44,634 bases of DNA from Acidovorax sp. (lineage in GTDB: Bacteria; Pseudomonadota; Gammaproteobacteria; Burkholderiales; Burkholderiaceae_C): the NCBI GenBank assembly GCA_018780365.1, contig JADMJR010000213.1, positions 1-44,634 of the forward strand. The letters run 5' to 3'. Numbering within the stretch: position 1 is the stretch's first letter; each line of letters opens with the position of its first letter. The position numbers and the translations under genes were made by a program. Under the pieces are notes generated by a model that was not told where the DNA came from, made no database searches, and worked only from the letters and a program-made list of their open reading frames with translations. This document shows positions 8,322 to 17,299 of this stretch, piece by piece.

Positions 8322-9659
8322 TCAGCCCGCCGTGGCGCAGGCGGCTGCGGCGCTGCCACTGAGCACGGCGCCTTCGAGCGTGGCCGGGTAGGGGCCCGCC
8401 ACATAGTCGCCGCAGGCTGTCAGCCCGGGCAGCACCTGCATGCCGGGCCGCTGCAGGCCGGGGGTGCAGGCAAAGGTGGCGCGTTTTTCCACCACGGTCT
8501 GCACCGGCTGCAGGGCGGGCAGGGCGAGTTGTGCGGTGGCCTGTTGCAGCACCTGCTGTTCGATCTGGGCCCGGTCGCCGTCGCTGGCGCTCACCACAAA
8601 GGCCAGCAGCCCATGCTGGCCGTCGAGCGGGCCCCGGTCGAACACGAACTGCGCCGGGTGTGCAGCGGTGTTGCGCAGCGCCAGCATGGGCTGGGGCAGG
8701 CGCACGCCGCTCGCATGGGCATAAACGGTGGTGATGGCCTCAAAACGCAGGGCGCTGGCGGCGGCGCTCCAGCGGCTGGCGCTGGCCAGGCCCGCAGTGC
8801 CCGCCAGGCCCTCGACCAGCCGGCTGGCCTCCCAGGACGGGCAGGCCAGGGTGATGTGGTCAAACGTTTCGGGGGGCGCGGTGGAGTCGCTGGCCTCGCT
8901 GCCAGTGCCCAACAATTGCCAGCGCCCGCCCGCCTGTGGCAGCAGGCGTTGCACGCGCTGGCCGGTGACGATCCGGCCGCCCTGCTGCTGCAGCCAGCGC
9001 ACCGCCGCCTGCGGGAACAGCGCGCCCAGGTCGGCGCGGGGCAGCAGCAGGTTGGAGCCGCCGCGCCCGCTGAACAGGCTGTCTTTCAGCACGCGCAGAA
9101 ACACCTGGCCGCTGGCCTGGTGCGCCGGGGTGTTGAGGGCCGACACACACAGCGGGTCGATGAATTCGGCCATCAGGCGCGGGGTCAGTGTGGTGCACAG
9201 CGCGGCCACCGAGGTCTGCGGTGCGCAACGAAAGCCGCGCAGTTGCCAGGCGGTGGCGGTGCGCAGCAGCGCCAGCTTGTCGCGCCAGCTCCAGCCTTTG
9301 GCACGGGCGATGCCGAGCAGGGCATCCAGTGGCGGCGGCAGATCGGGCAACTGCAGCCCCTGGCCATCGGGAAACTGCAGTGTGAGCGGCAGGCGCAGCA
9401 AGGCGGTGGTGGTGTCCACGCCCACCAGCCGCATCAGGCGCAGGCTCTCGGCGTAGGCGCCGATGAGGATGTGCTGGCCGTTGTCGAGCGTGGCGGCCGT
9501 GCCATCCGGCAAGGTGCCTGGTACGGCGCGCGCGCGGCCGCCCACGGTGCGGGCGGCTTCGAACACGGTGACCTGGCGGCCCGCCTGGGTGTGCGCAATG
9601 GCGGCGGCCATGCCGGCCCAGCCCGCGCCAACCACCGCGACGTTCACGGCGACTTTCAT
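8322..9659 (-). CDS. hpnE: Hydroxysqualene dehydroxylase HpnE
   Basis: A 445-residue FAD-dependent amine-oxidase-fold protein. The dinucleotide-binding loop VAVVGAGWAGMAAA is at residues 7-20, with VTVFEAARTVGGRA as the second FAD contact. LDNGQHILIGAY follows, a segment I know from squalene-associated desaturase-like proteins. In the HpnCDE pathway, HpnE reduces hydroxysqualene to squalene. The gene lies 158 bases downstream of hpnD on the same strand, and the intergenic space contains a long GC-rich hairpin. The length is near that expected for the family. Carotenoid desaturases are the alternative, but the adjacent hpnD argues strongly for squalene synthesis. Confidence 0.9.
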   Translation of the reverse strand: MKVAVNVAVVGAGWAGMAAAIAHTQAGRQVTVFEAARTVGGRARAVPGTLPDGTAATLDNGQHILIGAYAESLRLMRLVGVDTTTALLRLPLTLQFPDGQGLQLPDLPPPLDALLGIARAKGWSWRDKLALLRTATAWQLRGFRCAPQTSVAALCTTLTPRLMAEFIDPLCVSALNTPAHQASGQVFLRVLKDSLFSGRGGSNLLLPRADLGALFPQAAVRWLQQQGGRIVTGQRVQRLLPQAGGRWQLLGTGSEASDSTAPPETFDHITLACPSWEASRLVEGLAGTAGLASASRWSAAASALRFEAITTVYAHASGVRLPQPMLALRNTAAHPAQFVFDRGPLDGQHGLLAFVVSASDGDRAQIEQQVLQQATAQLALPALQPVQTVVEKRATFACTPGLQRPGMQVLPGLTACGDYVAGPYPATLEGAVLSGSAAAACATAG

Positions 9660-9753
9660 ACCTAACTACATCTCTAGAGAAGGATCCGGACGCATGCGAC
9701 CGGCGTGGCCCAGGCCAGCGCCACCGCGCAAGGGCCGCCCCGCCGCGCGGGTG

Positions 9754-9815
9754 GCGTCCCCCTTCCCGGCGAAGCCGAGAGAAGGGGGACGCGGCGCAGC
9801 CGCACAGGGGGTTGC
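9754..9815. repeat. GC-rich hairpin element between hpnE and hpnD
   Basis: GCGTCCCCCTTC (9754-9765) pairs perfectly with GAAGGGGGACGC (9781-9792). The enclosed 15 bases contain CGGC-GAA-GCCG, so the whole can fold as one long hairpin. A tail of GGCGCAGCCGCACAGGGGG follows. Similar CCCCC/GGGGG-rich material appears at about 950-1010 and 7085-7160, so this looks like a dispersed intergenic element. In the minus-strand transcript it would sit between the hpnD stop and hpnE start and could modulate read-through. Confidence 0.6.
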
Positions 9816-9817
9816 AT

Positions 9818-10657
9818 TCACATTCTGCCCAGGGCCTGCACCTTCCACGCCAGCCAGAACTTGCGCAGTGGCGTGAGGCGGATGCGCTGGTGCAGCACCT
9901 GGAAGTTCTCGTGCTCGATCTCGCGCAGCAAGGTGCGGTAGATGCTGGCCATCATCAGGCCGGGCTTCTGCGCCCGGCGGTCGGCATCGGGCAGCAGGGC
10001 AAAGGCCTCGTCGTACAGGCGGTGCGCGCGCTCGGCCTGAAAACGCATCAGCGCGGTGAAACGGTCGGAGTAGGTGCGCTTCAAAATCTCGTGCGCCTTC
10101 ACATCAAACTGCTGCAGCTCATTCACCGGCAGGTAGATGCGGCCCAGCATGGCGTCTTCGCCCACGTCGCGGATGATGTTGGTGAGCTGGAACGCCAGGC
10201 CCAGCTTGTGGGCATATTCGGTGGTGCGCGGGTCGGTCTGGCCGAAGATGCGCGCGGCGACTTCGCCCACGATGCCGGCCACCAGGTGGCAGTAGCCCTT
10301 GAGGCCGGCAAAGTCGAGGTAGCGGGTCTGCTCAAGGTCCATCTGGCAGCCGTCGATCACGGCCTGCAGGTGGCGCTGCTCGATGCCGTAGTCGGCGGCC
10401 AGTGGCATCAGGGCCAGCATCACGGGGTGGGTGGGCTGGCCGGCGTAGGCCTTGGCCACTTCGGCCTGCCACCAGGCGAGCTTGGTGCGGGCCACGCCGG
10501 GGTCGGTCACCTCGTCCACCACATCGTCCACTTCGCGGCAGAACGCATAGAACGCAGTGATGGCCGCGCGGCGCGGCGCGGGCAAAAAGAGGAAGGCGTA
10601 ATAGAAGCTGCTGCCCGAGGCCACGGCTTTTTGCTGTACGTACTGCTGCGGTGTCAT
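9818..10657 (-). CDS. hpnD: Presqualene diphosphate synthase HpnD
   Basis: A 279-residue squalene/phytoene-synthase-fold protein. The first Asp-rich motif is REVDDVVDE and the second is IRDVGEDAM, which bind the Mg-diphosphate of farnesyl diphosphate. QQKAVASGSSFYYAFLFLP at the N-terminus and GRIYLPVNEL are typical of HpnD, which condenses two farnesyl diphosphates to presqualene diphosphate. I chose the ATG at 10657 (MTPQQYVQ), since family members begin there; an ATG at 10675 would add six residues. Together with hpnE downstream and the distant hpnC it forms the three-step squalene route feeding hopanoids or other sterol-like lipids. No squalene-hopene cyclase gene lies in the window. Confidence 0.9.
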   Translation of the reverse strand: MTPQQYVQQKAVASGSSFYYAFLFLPAPRRAAITAFYAFCREVDDVVDEVTDPGVARTKLAWWQAEVAKAYAGQPTHPVMLALMPLAADYGIEQRHLQAVIDGCQMDLEQTRYLDFAGLKGYCHLVAGIVGEVAARIFGQTDPRTTEYAHKLGLAFQLTNIIRDVGEDAMLGRIYLPVNELQQFDVKAHEILKRTYSDRFTALMRFQAERAHRLYDEAFALLPDADRRAQKPGLMMASIYRTLLREIEHENFQVLHQRIRLTPLRKFWLAWKVQALGRM

Positions 10658-10711
10658 GGGGCGGAATTGTCCCATGGCGCACCGGGCTCGGCGGGGTGCC
10701 CGGATTTGAGG

Positions 10712-10775
10712 TGTTTTTGGGCTCTTGCGCCTGACAGATAAGCGGTAATAGCTATAAAAATAATAGCAATTGATT
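10712..10775 (-). repeat. GATAGC-type intergenic repeat, copy E (minus orientation)
   Basis: Read on the minus strand this stretch gives TTTTATAGCTATTACCGCTT, then ATCTGTCAGGCGCAAGAGCC. It matches the layout of the copies at 13160, 21246, 32900, 37209 and 41850: an AT-rich TGATAGCTA head, GCGCTT, a short spacer, a second GCGC and a G-rich-to-T-rich tail. Here the tail has decayed to CCCAAAAAC. It lies just downstream of the serine ammonia-lyase gene. Confidence 0.55.
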
Positions 10776-10785
10776 TCAAGGCTGC

Positions 10786-12195
10786 TCAGCACTCCACCAC
10801 ATTCACCGCCAGCCCGCCGCGCGAGGTTTCCTTGTATTTGATCTTCATGTCCGCACCGGTCTGCATCATGGTCTTGATGACCTTGTCGAGCGAGACCACG
10901 TGCTGGCCGTCACCGCGCAGGGCCATGCGGGCGGCGTTGATGGCCTTGATGGCGCCCATGGCGTTGCGTTCGATGCAGGGGATCTGCACCAGGCCGCCCA
11001 CGGGGTCGCAGGTCATGCCCAGGTTGTGCTCCATGCCGATTTCGGCGGCGTTTTCGATCTGCTCGGGCGTGCCGCCCATCACGGCGGCGAGCGCGCCTGC
11101 CGCCATGGAGCAGGCCACGCCCACCTCGCCCTGGCAGCCCACCTCGGCGCCCGAGAGCGAGGCGTTCTCCTTGTAGATGATGCCGATGGCGCCTGCGGTG
11201 AGCAAAAAGGTGGCGATGCCGTCGTCGTTGGCCGGGACCGGGCCTTGCAGGAAGTTGACGTAGTAGTGCAGCACGGCTGGTATCACGCCGGCTGCGCCGT
11301 TGGTGGGGGCCGTCACCACGCGGCCCCCGGCGGCGTTTTCTTCGTTGACGGCCATGGCGTAGAGGTTGACCCAGTCCAGCATCGAGAGCGGATCGCGCAG
11401 CGCGGCCTCGGGCTGGGCGCGCAGGCTTTTGTGCAGCTCCGCCGCGCGGCGGCGCACGTGCATGGGGCCGGGCAGGGTGCCCGTGGCTGCGCAGCCGCGC
11501 TGCACGGCGCCCGCCATGGTCTTCCAGATGGCCAGGAGCTGGCGGCGCACTTCTGCGCCGCTGCGCCAGTGCTGCTCGTTGGTGGCCATGAGCTGCGCCG
11601 GGGTGAGCCCCGTGGCCTGGCACTGGGCCAGCAGTTCGGCGCCTGTGCGAAACGGATGGGGCAGGCCCTGGCCATGGCCTGCCGTATCGGGCCCTGCGTG
11701 GGCGGCGGTGTTGAGCACACGCTCGCCTGCCGCATCGATCACAAAACCACCCCCGACCGAGTAGAACTCGCGCGTGGCGATCTCGGTGCCCAACGCGTCA
11801 AACGCATGGAAAGCCATGCCGTTGGGGTGCAGCGGCAGGCTTTTGCGGCGAAACAGCAGGTGCTCTTTGTCGACAAACGGCACCGGGTGCTCGCCCAGCA
11901 GGGCCAGCGTTTGCCGGGTGCGGATGTCGGCAATGGCGGGCTGGATCTGGTCGGGGTCGATGTGGTCGGGCTCAAACCCGGCCAGGCCCAGCAGCACGGC
12001 CTTGTCGGTGCCGTGGCCCACGCCCGTGGCCGACAGCGACCCGAACAGTTCCACGGTGACATGGTGCACGGCGGCCAGGCCCAGGGTGCCCTGCACATGG
12101 CAGGCAAACTGCCGCGCCGCAATCATGGGCCCCACCGTGTGGGAGCTGGACGGGCCGATGCCGATCTTGAAGAGGTCGAAAACGCTGACGGTCAT
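10786..12195 (-). CDS. sdaA: L-serine ammonia-lyase (iron-sulfur)
   Basis: A 469-residue single-chain enzyme that deaminates L-serine to pyruvate and ammonia. The N-terminal domain starts [20 protein letters not shown], the substrate-binding signature of the oxygen-sensitive 4Fe-4S family. The C-terminal domain carries [32 protein letters not shown] and [17 protein letters not shown], which supply the cysteines expected to hold the cluster and the catalytic base region. Length matches the fused one-chain bacterial type. The frame remains open for another 289 codons upstream, but those residues are antisense of the neighbouring membrane gene, so ATG 12195 is the start. It lies eight bases after that membrane gene and is probably co-transcribed with it. 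Confidence 0.93.
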   Translation of the reverse strand: MTVSVFDLFKIGIGPSSSHTVGPMIAARQFACHVQGTLGLAAVHHVTVELFGSLSATGVGHGTDKAVLLGLAGFEPDHIDPDQIQPAIADIRTRQTLALLGEHPVPFVDKEHLLFRRKSLPLHPNGMAFHAFDALGTEIATREFYSVGGGFVIDAAGERVLNTAAHAGPDTAGHGQGLPHPFRTGAELLAQCQATGLTPAQLMATNEQHWRSGAEVRRQLLAIWKTMAGAVQRGCAATGTLPGPMHVRRRAAELHKSLRAQPEAALRDPLSMLDWVNLYAMAVNEENAAGGRVVTAPTNGAAGVIPAVLHYYVNFLQGPVPANDDGIATFLLTAGAIGIIYKENASLSGAEVGCQGEVGVACSMAAGALAAVMGGTPEQIENAAEIGMEHNLGMTCDPVGGLVQIPCIERNAMGAIKAINAARMALRGDGQHVVSLDKVIKTMMQTGADMKIKYKETSRGGLAVNVVEC

Positions 12196-12203
12196 GGTGG
12201 TGC

Positions 12204-12959
12204 TTAAGGACGGCGCAGTGGTTTGGCCGATGGGTGGGGGCGGACTGGCGGCCGGGTAGGCTGCGACAGGTGCGATTTCAGGGCATAGGTGGCCACGATC
12301 AGTGCCACCCAGCCCAGCAGGACATCCCAGAACCCCATGACCAGCCACACGGGTGCCAGCAGGGGGCCTGCGAGGGGGATGACGTACAAGGACAGGCGCG
12401 GCGTCCAGAAGCCGGGGGCTCTCATGCAGGGCGATGAGAAGGGGTCGAAGGTGCCGGGCGAGCAGCCCAGGCTCTCCAGGATGGCGCGTGCGGTCTGGTT
12501 GCCCACAATCGGCAGGCCCAGTGCAAAGATGAACACGATGAAGCCCGCCAGCAACAGCCAGAACAGGCCGCCCACGCCCCAGCGCAGCACATCCGCCGGG
12601 GTGGCGTTGCTGCGGCGCGGCCGCCAGCGCTGCAGCAGGTCCGCTGCGGCGGCCGGGTGGTGGTCTGCCCAGCGTGCGGCATACAGCGCCAGCCCCCACA
12701 CCAGAAGCAGCGCCCAGAAGTTGCGCAGCAGCACAAAGGGGTAGTCCACGATGCTGCCTGCCGACAGAAAAGGCATCAGCCGCAGCCCGATGGCATTGGT
12801 CAGCCACGTGCAGGAGCTCAGCGTGGGGTTGGTGTGGGGTTGGCAGTGCAGCACATCCAGCACCCGCTCTGCCGCCACGCCTCCGACGATGGAAAACACC
12901 AGGCAGAGCAGGATGAGCCCCCATTGAAGGGTTTTGAAGAGATGTTTGGCAGTCAACAA
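12204..12959 (-). CDS. Uncharacterised integral membrane protein
   Basis: A 251-residue protein with about four to five hydrophobic segments: residues 12-30 ([19 protein letters not shown]), about 75-95 ([19 protein letters not shown]), about 127-150 ([26 protein letters not shown]) and about 193-228. The C-terminal tail is Pro/Arg-rich and probably cytoplasmic. The start appears to be TTG (12959, or the adjacent TTG at 12956), with AAAGGG just upstream. Several Cys residues fall in extracytoplasmic loops ([12 protein letters not shown] and [14 protein letters not shown]), suggesting disulfides. I do not recognise the family. The gene directly precedes sdaA by eight bases, which raises a possible, unproven, transport role linked to serine. 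Confidence 0.75.
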   Translation of the reverse strand: MLTAKHLFKTLQWGLILLCLVFSIVGGVAAERVLDVLHCQPHTNPTLSSCTWLTNAIGLRLMPFLSAGSIVDYPFVLLRNFWALLLVWGLALYAARWADHHPAAAADLLQRWRPRRSNATPADVLRWGVGGLFWLLLAGFIVFIFALGLPIVGNQTARAILESLGCSPGTFDPFSSPCMRAPGFWTPRLSLYVIPLAGPLLAPVWLVMGFWDVLLGWVALIVATYALKSHLSQPTRPPVRPHPSAKPLRRP

Positions 12960-13295
12960 AGCCCTTTCTGGCGTGCCACTGGTGCAGTGGGCAGGCGGAT
13001 GAGTGGCTGCTGCCGTGGCCTGGGCCTGGCAAGGCCCGAGCGGCTGGCCGCAGTGGGTGCAAGCCTAGCGTGCTGCAAGGGCGGCACCATGCGCGCTATC
13101 CCTGCCTTGTCTGTGGTGAGCCCTCCCGCTCTGGCTCAGCGCGGACAAGCAATTTATTAAAATTGATAGCAGATACCGCTTGATGGCAGAGCGCTAGAGG
13201 CTGCTTTAGTTAAAAACAAAGGCCGGCGCATCTCGCAGACAGCGCGCCTTGTGGCCCATGAATTCTTCTTACATTCGATCAGGGTGGCGCGGTGA
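12960..13295. other. 336-base intergenic region
   Basis: This gap lies between the start of the membrane-protein gene and the stop of the ABC binding-protein gene, both on the minus strand. It must hold the promoter of the former and the end of the ABC transcript. The only structure I can support is the GATAGC-type repeat at about 13151-13216. A short GATCA...TGATC inverted repeat (13277-13297 region) is too small to call a terminator. No open reading frame with coding character was found here. Confidence 0.5.
13151..13216 (+). repeat. GATAGC-type intergenic repeat, copy A
   Basis: Contains AATTGATAGC, ACCGCTTGATGGCAGAGCGC, TAGAGG and a CTGCTTTAGTT tail. This is the layout shared with copies at 10712, 21246, 32900, 37209 and 41850. 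CGCTT...AGCG can pair to form a short stem. Both flanking genes are on the opposite strand, so its T-rich end does not obviously serve either as a terminator. Confidence 0.65.
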
Positions 13296-14279
13296 TCAGC
13301 GCGCCTTGCTCACCGCGATGTTCCACAGCGCCACGAGCTGCTCATACTCGGCTGAGGCCTTGTCCTGGTCCAGCGGGAAGATCTTGATCGCCTTGAGGTC
13401 GGGCAGCGCGGTGAGCTTGGAGACGGCGATGTCCGTGCGTGTGGGGCGGCGGAAGTTCTTCACCAGCAGGGCCTGCTGCACCTCCTTGCTCAAGAGGCCG
13501 TTGTACAGCGCCTTGGCGGCTTCCATGTTCTTGGCGCCCTTGACGATGAACATGCCTTCGGGTGCCAGGTAGCTGCCTTCGGCGGGGTAGACCAGCTTGA
13601 TCTCCTTTTGCCCGCCGGCCACGTACTCCTGCGCGGCGTACTCGATGGTCAGGCCCACGGGGTACTCGCCTGCGGCCACGCCCTTGTAGGTGGTGCCGGA
13701 CGACGAGGTGACTACGGCATTGGCTGCGATCTTCTCCAGCCCGTCCTTGCCGAACTGCTTGAGCAGGCCATACACCAGCATGTAGGCGGTGGCGCTCTTG
13801 CTCGGGTCGGTGATGGCGAACTTGCCTTTCCACTCGGGCTTCATCAGGTCCGACCAGGTCTTGGGGGCGGCCAGGCCCTTGAGCTGGCGTTCGTTGACCA
13901 TGAGCACCATCACGTGCAGGTTGGTGCCCACCCACAGGTTGTCGGGGCCGCGGAACTCGGCGGGAATAGCGGCCAGGTCGGGCGACTTGTAGGGCTCCAG
14001 CAGGTCCTTGTAGGCGCCCATGGTGCCGAAGCCGCCGCTCCACAGCACGTCGCCGCGCGGGTTCTTGGCCTCGGCCTGGATGCGCTTCATGAGCGAGCCC
14101 GTGCCGCCGGTGACCTGCTGTACGTTGAGCGAGGGGGCCTTTTGCTTGACCACGTTGAGCGCGGTCTCGATGGTTTCGGTGTTGTTGGAGGAGTACAGCA
14201 CCACGGTCTGGGCCTGGGCCAGGCTGGCGGCCAGGCCGATGGCGGCCAGCGTGCATTGCAACAGGGTCTTGATCTTCAT
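13296..14279 (-). CDS. ABC transporter substrate-binding protein (Fbp/Afu-like)
   Basis: A 327-residue periplasmic binding protein with a Sec signal, MKIKTLLQCTLAAIGLAASLAQAQ. The mature part begins TVVLYSSNNTETIETALN and includes QVTGGTGSLMKRIQAEAKNP and GDVLWSGGF, typical of the iron/polyamine/2-aminoethylphosphonate binding-protein group. The adjacent double tyrosine that marks ferric-binding FbpA proteins is not apparent near GLTIEYAAQEYVAGG, so iron is not assured; AfuA relatives bind sugar phosphates and others bind phosphonates. The gene is last in a three-gene minus-strand operon, 31 bases after the permease. Confidence 0.85.
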   Translation of the reverse strand: MKIKTLLQCTLAAIGLAASLAQAQTVVLYSSNNTETIETALNVVKQKAPSLNVQQVTGGTGSLMKRIQAEAKNPRGDVLWSGGFGTMGAYKDLLEPYKSPDLAAIPAEFRGPDNLWVGTNLHVMVLMVNERQLKGLAAPKTWSDLMKPEWKGKFAITDPSKSATAYMLVYGLLKQFGKDGLEKIAANAVVTSSSGTTYKGVAAGEYPVGLTIEYAAQEYVAGGQKEIKLVYPAEGSYLAPEGMFIVKGAKNMEAAKALYNGLLSKEVQQALLVKNFRRPTRTDIAVSKLTALPDLKAIKIFPLDQDKASAEYEQLVALWNIAVSKAR

Positions 14280-14310
14280 GGAAGGCCTCTTGATGGTGAA
14301 AAGGTGGGAG

Positions 14311-15957
14311 TTACTTGCTCGAGAACAGGTTGATGCGGAAGACCTTGATGGCGACCACGATGGGCAGCAGGATCACGCTGACCAGGGCTGCGCCATAGGC
14401 CGATGCCAGGCCCAGCCGCCCGCCGTCGACCTGGCGGAAGATGGCGATGGGCATGGTCTCCAGGCCGCCGGTGTAGACCACCACCGAGGCCGACAGCTCG
14501 GAGATGGTGGTCACCCACATCAGGATGGCGGCCGAGATGAGCGAGGCCTTCATGGCCGGCAGGATGACCTTGAAGAAGGTCATGAGCTGCGACACGCCCA
14601 GGCTGATCGAGGCCTCTTCGATCGAGTCCGGGATGTTGAACAGCGTGGACGATGCATTGCGCACCGCAAACGGCAGCCGGCGCACCGTGTAGGCCAGCAC
14701 CATGATGCCGGAGCTGCCCGCCAGGATCAGCCAGCCGGTGTTGAAGGTCTGCACCAGCGCGATGCCTAGCACCGTGCCCGAGATGGTGAGCGGCAGCACC
14801 ACGATGTAGTCGAGCGCCTGGGTGACGGTGTTGCGCTTCTTGATGGTGAGGTAGCTCACCAGCAGCGCGAAGGCCACCCCCGCCAGCGTGGCGATGGACG
14901 AGAACTGGATGGAGTTGATGATGGGCTCGGGCGCGCCCTGCAGCGCGCGCTGCAGGCTGCCCAACGACCAGCTGCCCCAGCGCATGACCGGGCCGCTGGT
15001 TTCGGTGAAGGCGCCCACGAACACGATCACCAGCGGCAGCATGGACGCCAGGATGACCAGGCCCACGGCGGTGGTGAACAACAGCGCCGCGCCCGAGCGC
15101 ACGCGCACCGGCGCGGGGGCGCGGCCCTGGGTCATGGTGTACATCTTGCGCTCGACCACGCGCTTCTGGAAGAACAGCACGATGGCCACGATGGCGATGG
15201 ACACCACCGACATGGCGCTCTGCAGCGCGGGGCTGCCGCCCATCTCGCTCACGAAGGTGTTGTACGTCATCACCGACAGCAGCGGCACGCGGCTGCCCAG
15301 CAGCATGGACAGCGCGAAGTTGCCCACCACCAGCGTGAACACCACCAGCGCATTGACCAGAACGGCCGGCAGCATCACCGGCACCAGCACGCGCATCTTG
15401 GTCACGAAGGGCGAGGTGCCCAGGCTCAGGCCCGCTTCTTCGAGCGAGCCATCAAAACCGCGCAGCGCGGCCAGCACGCCCAGGTAGATGTAGGTGTAGT
15501 ACACCAGCGTCATCGAAAAGACCATGCCCGTCCAGCCGTAGAACGAGGGCAGCTCGATTCCCAGGTCGTCGAAGAAGTTGGTGAGCAGGCCGTTGTTGCC
15601 CAGGATCAGCAGCCACGACTGGCCGACGATGATCTCGGGGATCACGATGGTCAGGATGGGCAGCACGGCCACCAGGTTCTTGAGCGGAAACTCGTAGCGC
15701 GCCACCATGTAGGCGAACGGCACGCCCACCAGCACGGTGCAGGCGGTGACGGAAAAGCCCAGCACCAGCGTGTTCTTGAAGGCCAGCAGGTACTGGCTGT
15801 CCTTGGCCAGCGTGGCGAAGGCGGCCAGCGAATAGCCGCCCCCGTCGTCCACCACGCTGTTGGCAAACAGCACGGCCAGCGGGTACAGCACGAAGAAGGA
15901 GAGCAGGACCAGGCTGATCAGTGTCAGCACGCCCCAGGGCCACCAGTTGATTTTCAT
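14311..15957 (-). CDS. ABC transporter permease, fused double-domain
   Basis: A 548-residue inner-membrane permease with about twelve hydrophobic segments, arranged as two BPD-type halves fused in one chain, as in FbpB/AfuB proteins. The first half carries the EAGLSLGTSPFVTKMRVLVP loop and the second the matching EEASISLGVSQLMTFFKVIL, the EAA loops that contact the ATPase. Positively charged stretches follow each. It lies 22 bases after the ATPase gene and 31 bases before the binding-protein gene. The substrate is set by the binding protein and is unknown. Confidence 0.9.
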   Translation of the reverse strand: MKINWWPWGVLTLISLVLLSFFVLYPLAVLFANSVVDDGGGYSLAAFATLAKDSQYLLAFKNTLVLGFSVTACTVLVGVPFAYMVARYEFPLKNLVAVLPILTIVIPEIIVGQSWLLILGNNGLLTNFFDDLGIELPSFYGWTGMVFSMTLVYYTYIYLGVLAALRGFDGSLEEAGLSLGTSPFVTKMRVLVPVMLPAVLVNALVVFTLVVGNFALSMLLGSRVPLLSVMTYNTFVSEMGGSPALQSAMSVVSIAIVAIVLFFQKRVVERKMYTMTQGRAPAPVRVRSGAALLFTTAVGLVILASMLPLVIVFVGAFTETSGPVMRWGSWSLGSLQRALQGAPEPIINSIQFSSIATLAGVAFALLVSYLTIKKRNTVTQALDYIVVLPLTISGTVLGIALVQTFNTGWLILAGSSGIMVLAYTVRRLPFAVRNASSTLFNIPDSIEEASISLGVSQLMTFFKVILPAMKASLISAAILMWVTTISELSASVVVYTGGLETMPIAIFRQVDGGRLGLASAYGAALVSVILLPIVVAIKVFRINLFSSK

Positions 15958-15979
15958 GGCTTGCTTTCGGGGGGGGCGG

Positions 15980-17053
15980 TCAGGCGCTCACGACGCGGCT
16001 GTCGGCAGGCACCAGCACCTGCACGGCATCGCCCGCCTGGAAGTCGGCCACGGTGTTGCCGGCATGCAGCTCCACACGGATCTCGGGGCCGTTCTGCAGC
16101 GCGATGCGGTAGGCCGTCTTGAAGCCCAGGTACTGGCGGCGCAGCACCTTGCCGTGCAAAGCGTTGGGCACATGCGGTGCCGGGGCCATGAGCGACAGGT
16201 CTTCGGGCCGGGCGATGAGCACGCTTTCGCCGTTCAATTGGGGGCTGCCCTGCACGCCGTCAAGCTCCTGGCCAGCCAGCTGATAGCGCACATGGGGTGT
16301 GGCGCTATCGTCCATGCACCTGGCCGCCACGGGGATCACGTTGGCCGAGCCGATGAAGTCGGCCACGTAGGCATTCACCGGCGTGCCGTACAGGTCCTCG
16401 GGCGTGCCCAACTGCGCGATGGAGCCGCGGTCCATGATGGCGATGCGGTCGGACATGGCCAGCGCCTCCTCCTGGTCGTGGGTGACGAAGACGGTGGTGA
16501 TGCCCGCCTCGCGCACCAGGTCCAGGATCACGTCGCGCATCTGCAGGCGCATCTTGGCATCGAGGTTGGACAGGGGCTCGTCCATCAGCAGCACGCGCGG
16601 GCGTATCACCAGCGCCCGGGCCAGTGCCACCCGCTGGCGCTGGCCGCCGCTCATCTGCGCGGGGTAGCGGTCGGCCAGGGCCGACAGGCCCACCTTCTCC
16701 AGCGCCTCGCCCACGCGGCGCGCGATCTCGGGCTTGGCCACCTTGCGGGCGCGCAGGCCATAGGCCACGTTGTCGAAGGCTGACTTGTCGGGGAACAGCG
16801 CGTAGTCCTGGAACACCATGCCGATGTCGCGGTGGTGGGTGGACACGCGGGTCACGTCGTCCTGGTCGAACAGCAACCGCCCGCCATCGGGCTCGTAGAA
16901 GCCCGCGATGCAGCGCAGCAGCGTGGTCTTGCCGCAGCCGCTGGGGCCCAGCAGGGTGTAGAACGCGCCGTCGGGGATGTGCAGCGAGAGGTTTTGCAGC
17001 ACGGTCTGGCCGCTGAACTGCTTGACGATGCCGTCAATAGTGATGGATGCCAT
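15980..17053 (-). CDS. ABC transporter ATP-binding protein
   Basis: A 357-residue ATPase. Walker A is LLGPSGCGKTT near residues 35-44, the Q-loop is in MVFQDYALFPDKSAFDNVAYG, the signature is MSGGQRQRVALARAL, Walker B is RVLLMDEPLSNLDAK, and the switch His is in VFVTHDQEEALAMSDR. The C-terminal 120 residues form a TOBE-type regulatory domain (IARPEDLSLM, RRQYLGFKTAYRIAL). It is the first gene of the importer operon and is divergent from the LysR-type gene. The start at 17053 gives MASITIDGIVKQF; the longer frame upstream lacks conservation cues. Confidence 0.92.
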   Translation of the reverse strand: MASITIDGIVKQFSGQTVLQNLSLHIPDGAFYTLLGPSGCGKTTLLRCIAGFYEPDGGRLLFDQDDVTRVSTHHRDIGMVFQDYALFPDKSAFDNVAYGLRARKVAKPEIARRVGEALEKVGLSALADRYPAQMSGGQRQRVALARALVIRPRVLLMDEPLSNLDAKMRLQMRDVILDLVREAGITTVFVTHDQEEALAMSDRIAIMDRGSIAQLGTPEDLYGTPVNAYVADFIGSANVIPVAARCMDDSATPHVRYQLAGQELDGVQGSPQLNGESVLIARPEDLSLMAPAPHVPNALHGKVLRRQYLGFKTAYRIALQNGPEIRVELHAGNTVADFQAGDAVQVLVPADSRVVSA

Positions 17054-17144
17054 GGCGTTTGGTTGTGGGGTGCGGGGACCGTTGGTGGGCCATGATAGGG
17101 AGCAGGGTGGCACCACGACCAGCGCTTTTTTATGGGGTGTGCGG

Positions 17145-17157
17145 TTAGTTTTTCTAA
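17145..17157. promoter_or_regulatory. Candidate LysR-type operator in a divergent promoter region
   Basis: TTAG-TTTTT-CTAA is a perfect 4-bp dyad with five-base spacer, immediately followed by T to give CTAAT. GcvA-like LysR regulators are known to prefer CTAAT-type half-sites. It lies between the ABC ATPase start (17053) and the LysR start (17300), where an autoregulatory site would be expected. This is inference from motif and place only. Confidence 0.4.
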
Positions 17158-17299
17158 TGGACGCGTCCCCTAAGATGTAAGCGCCTGTTTTGTTGCCCCG
17201 CCTTGAAAGCCGCCCCGTTGCCCATGCCCTGCGTTGTTGTCCGCCCTATGGTTCCGTGCATGCGCCTTGCTGCGCCCGGGCGCGGCTGAGGGCGACCGC

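Noticed and set aside
12196-13062. In-frame 289-codon extension of the serine ammonia-lyase
   Set aside because: It runs antisense-frame through the membrane-protein gene on the same strand, and the conserved enzyme start is at 12195.
13296-17053. Ferric iron as the certain substrate of the ABC importer
   Set aside because: The adjacent Tyr-Tyr iron-binding pair of FbpA proteins is not visible; relatives of the same architecture carry phosphonates or sugar phosphates.
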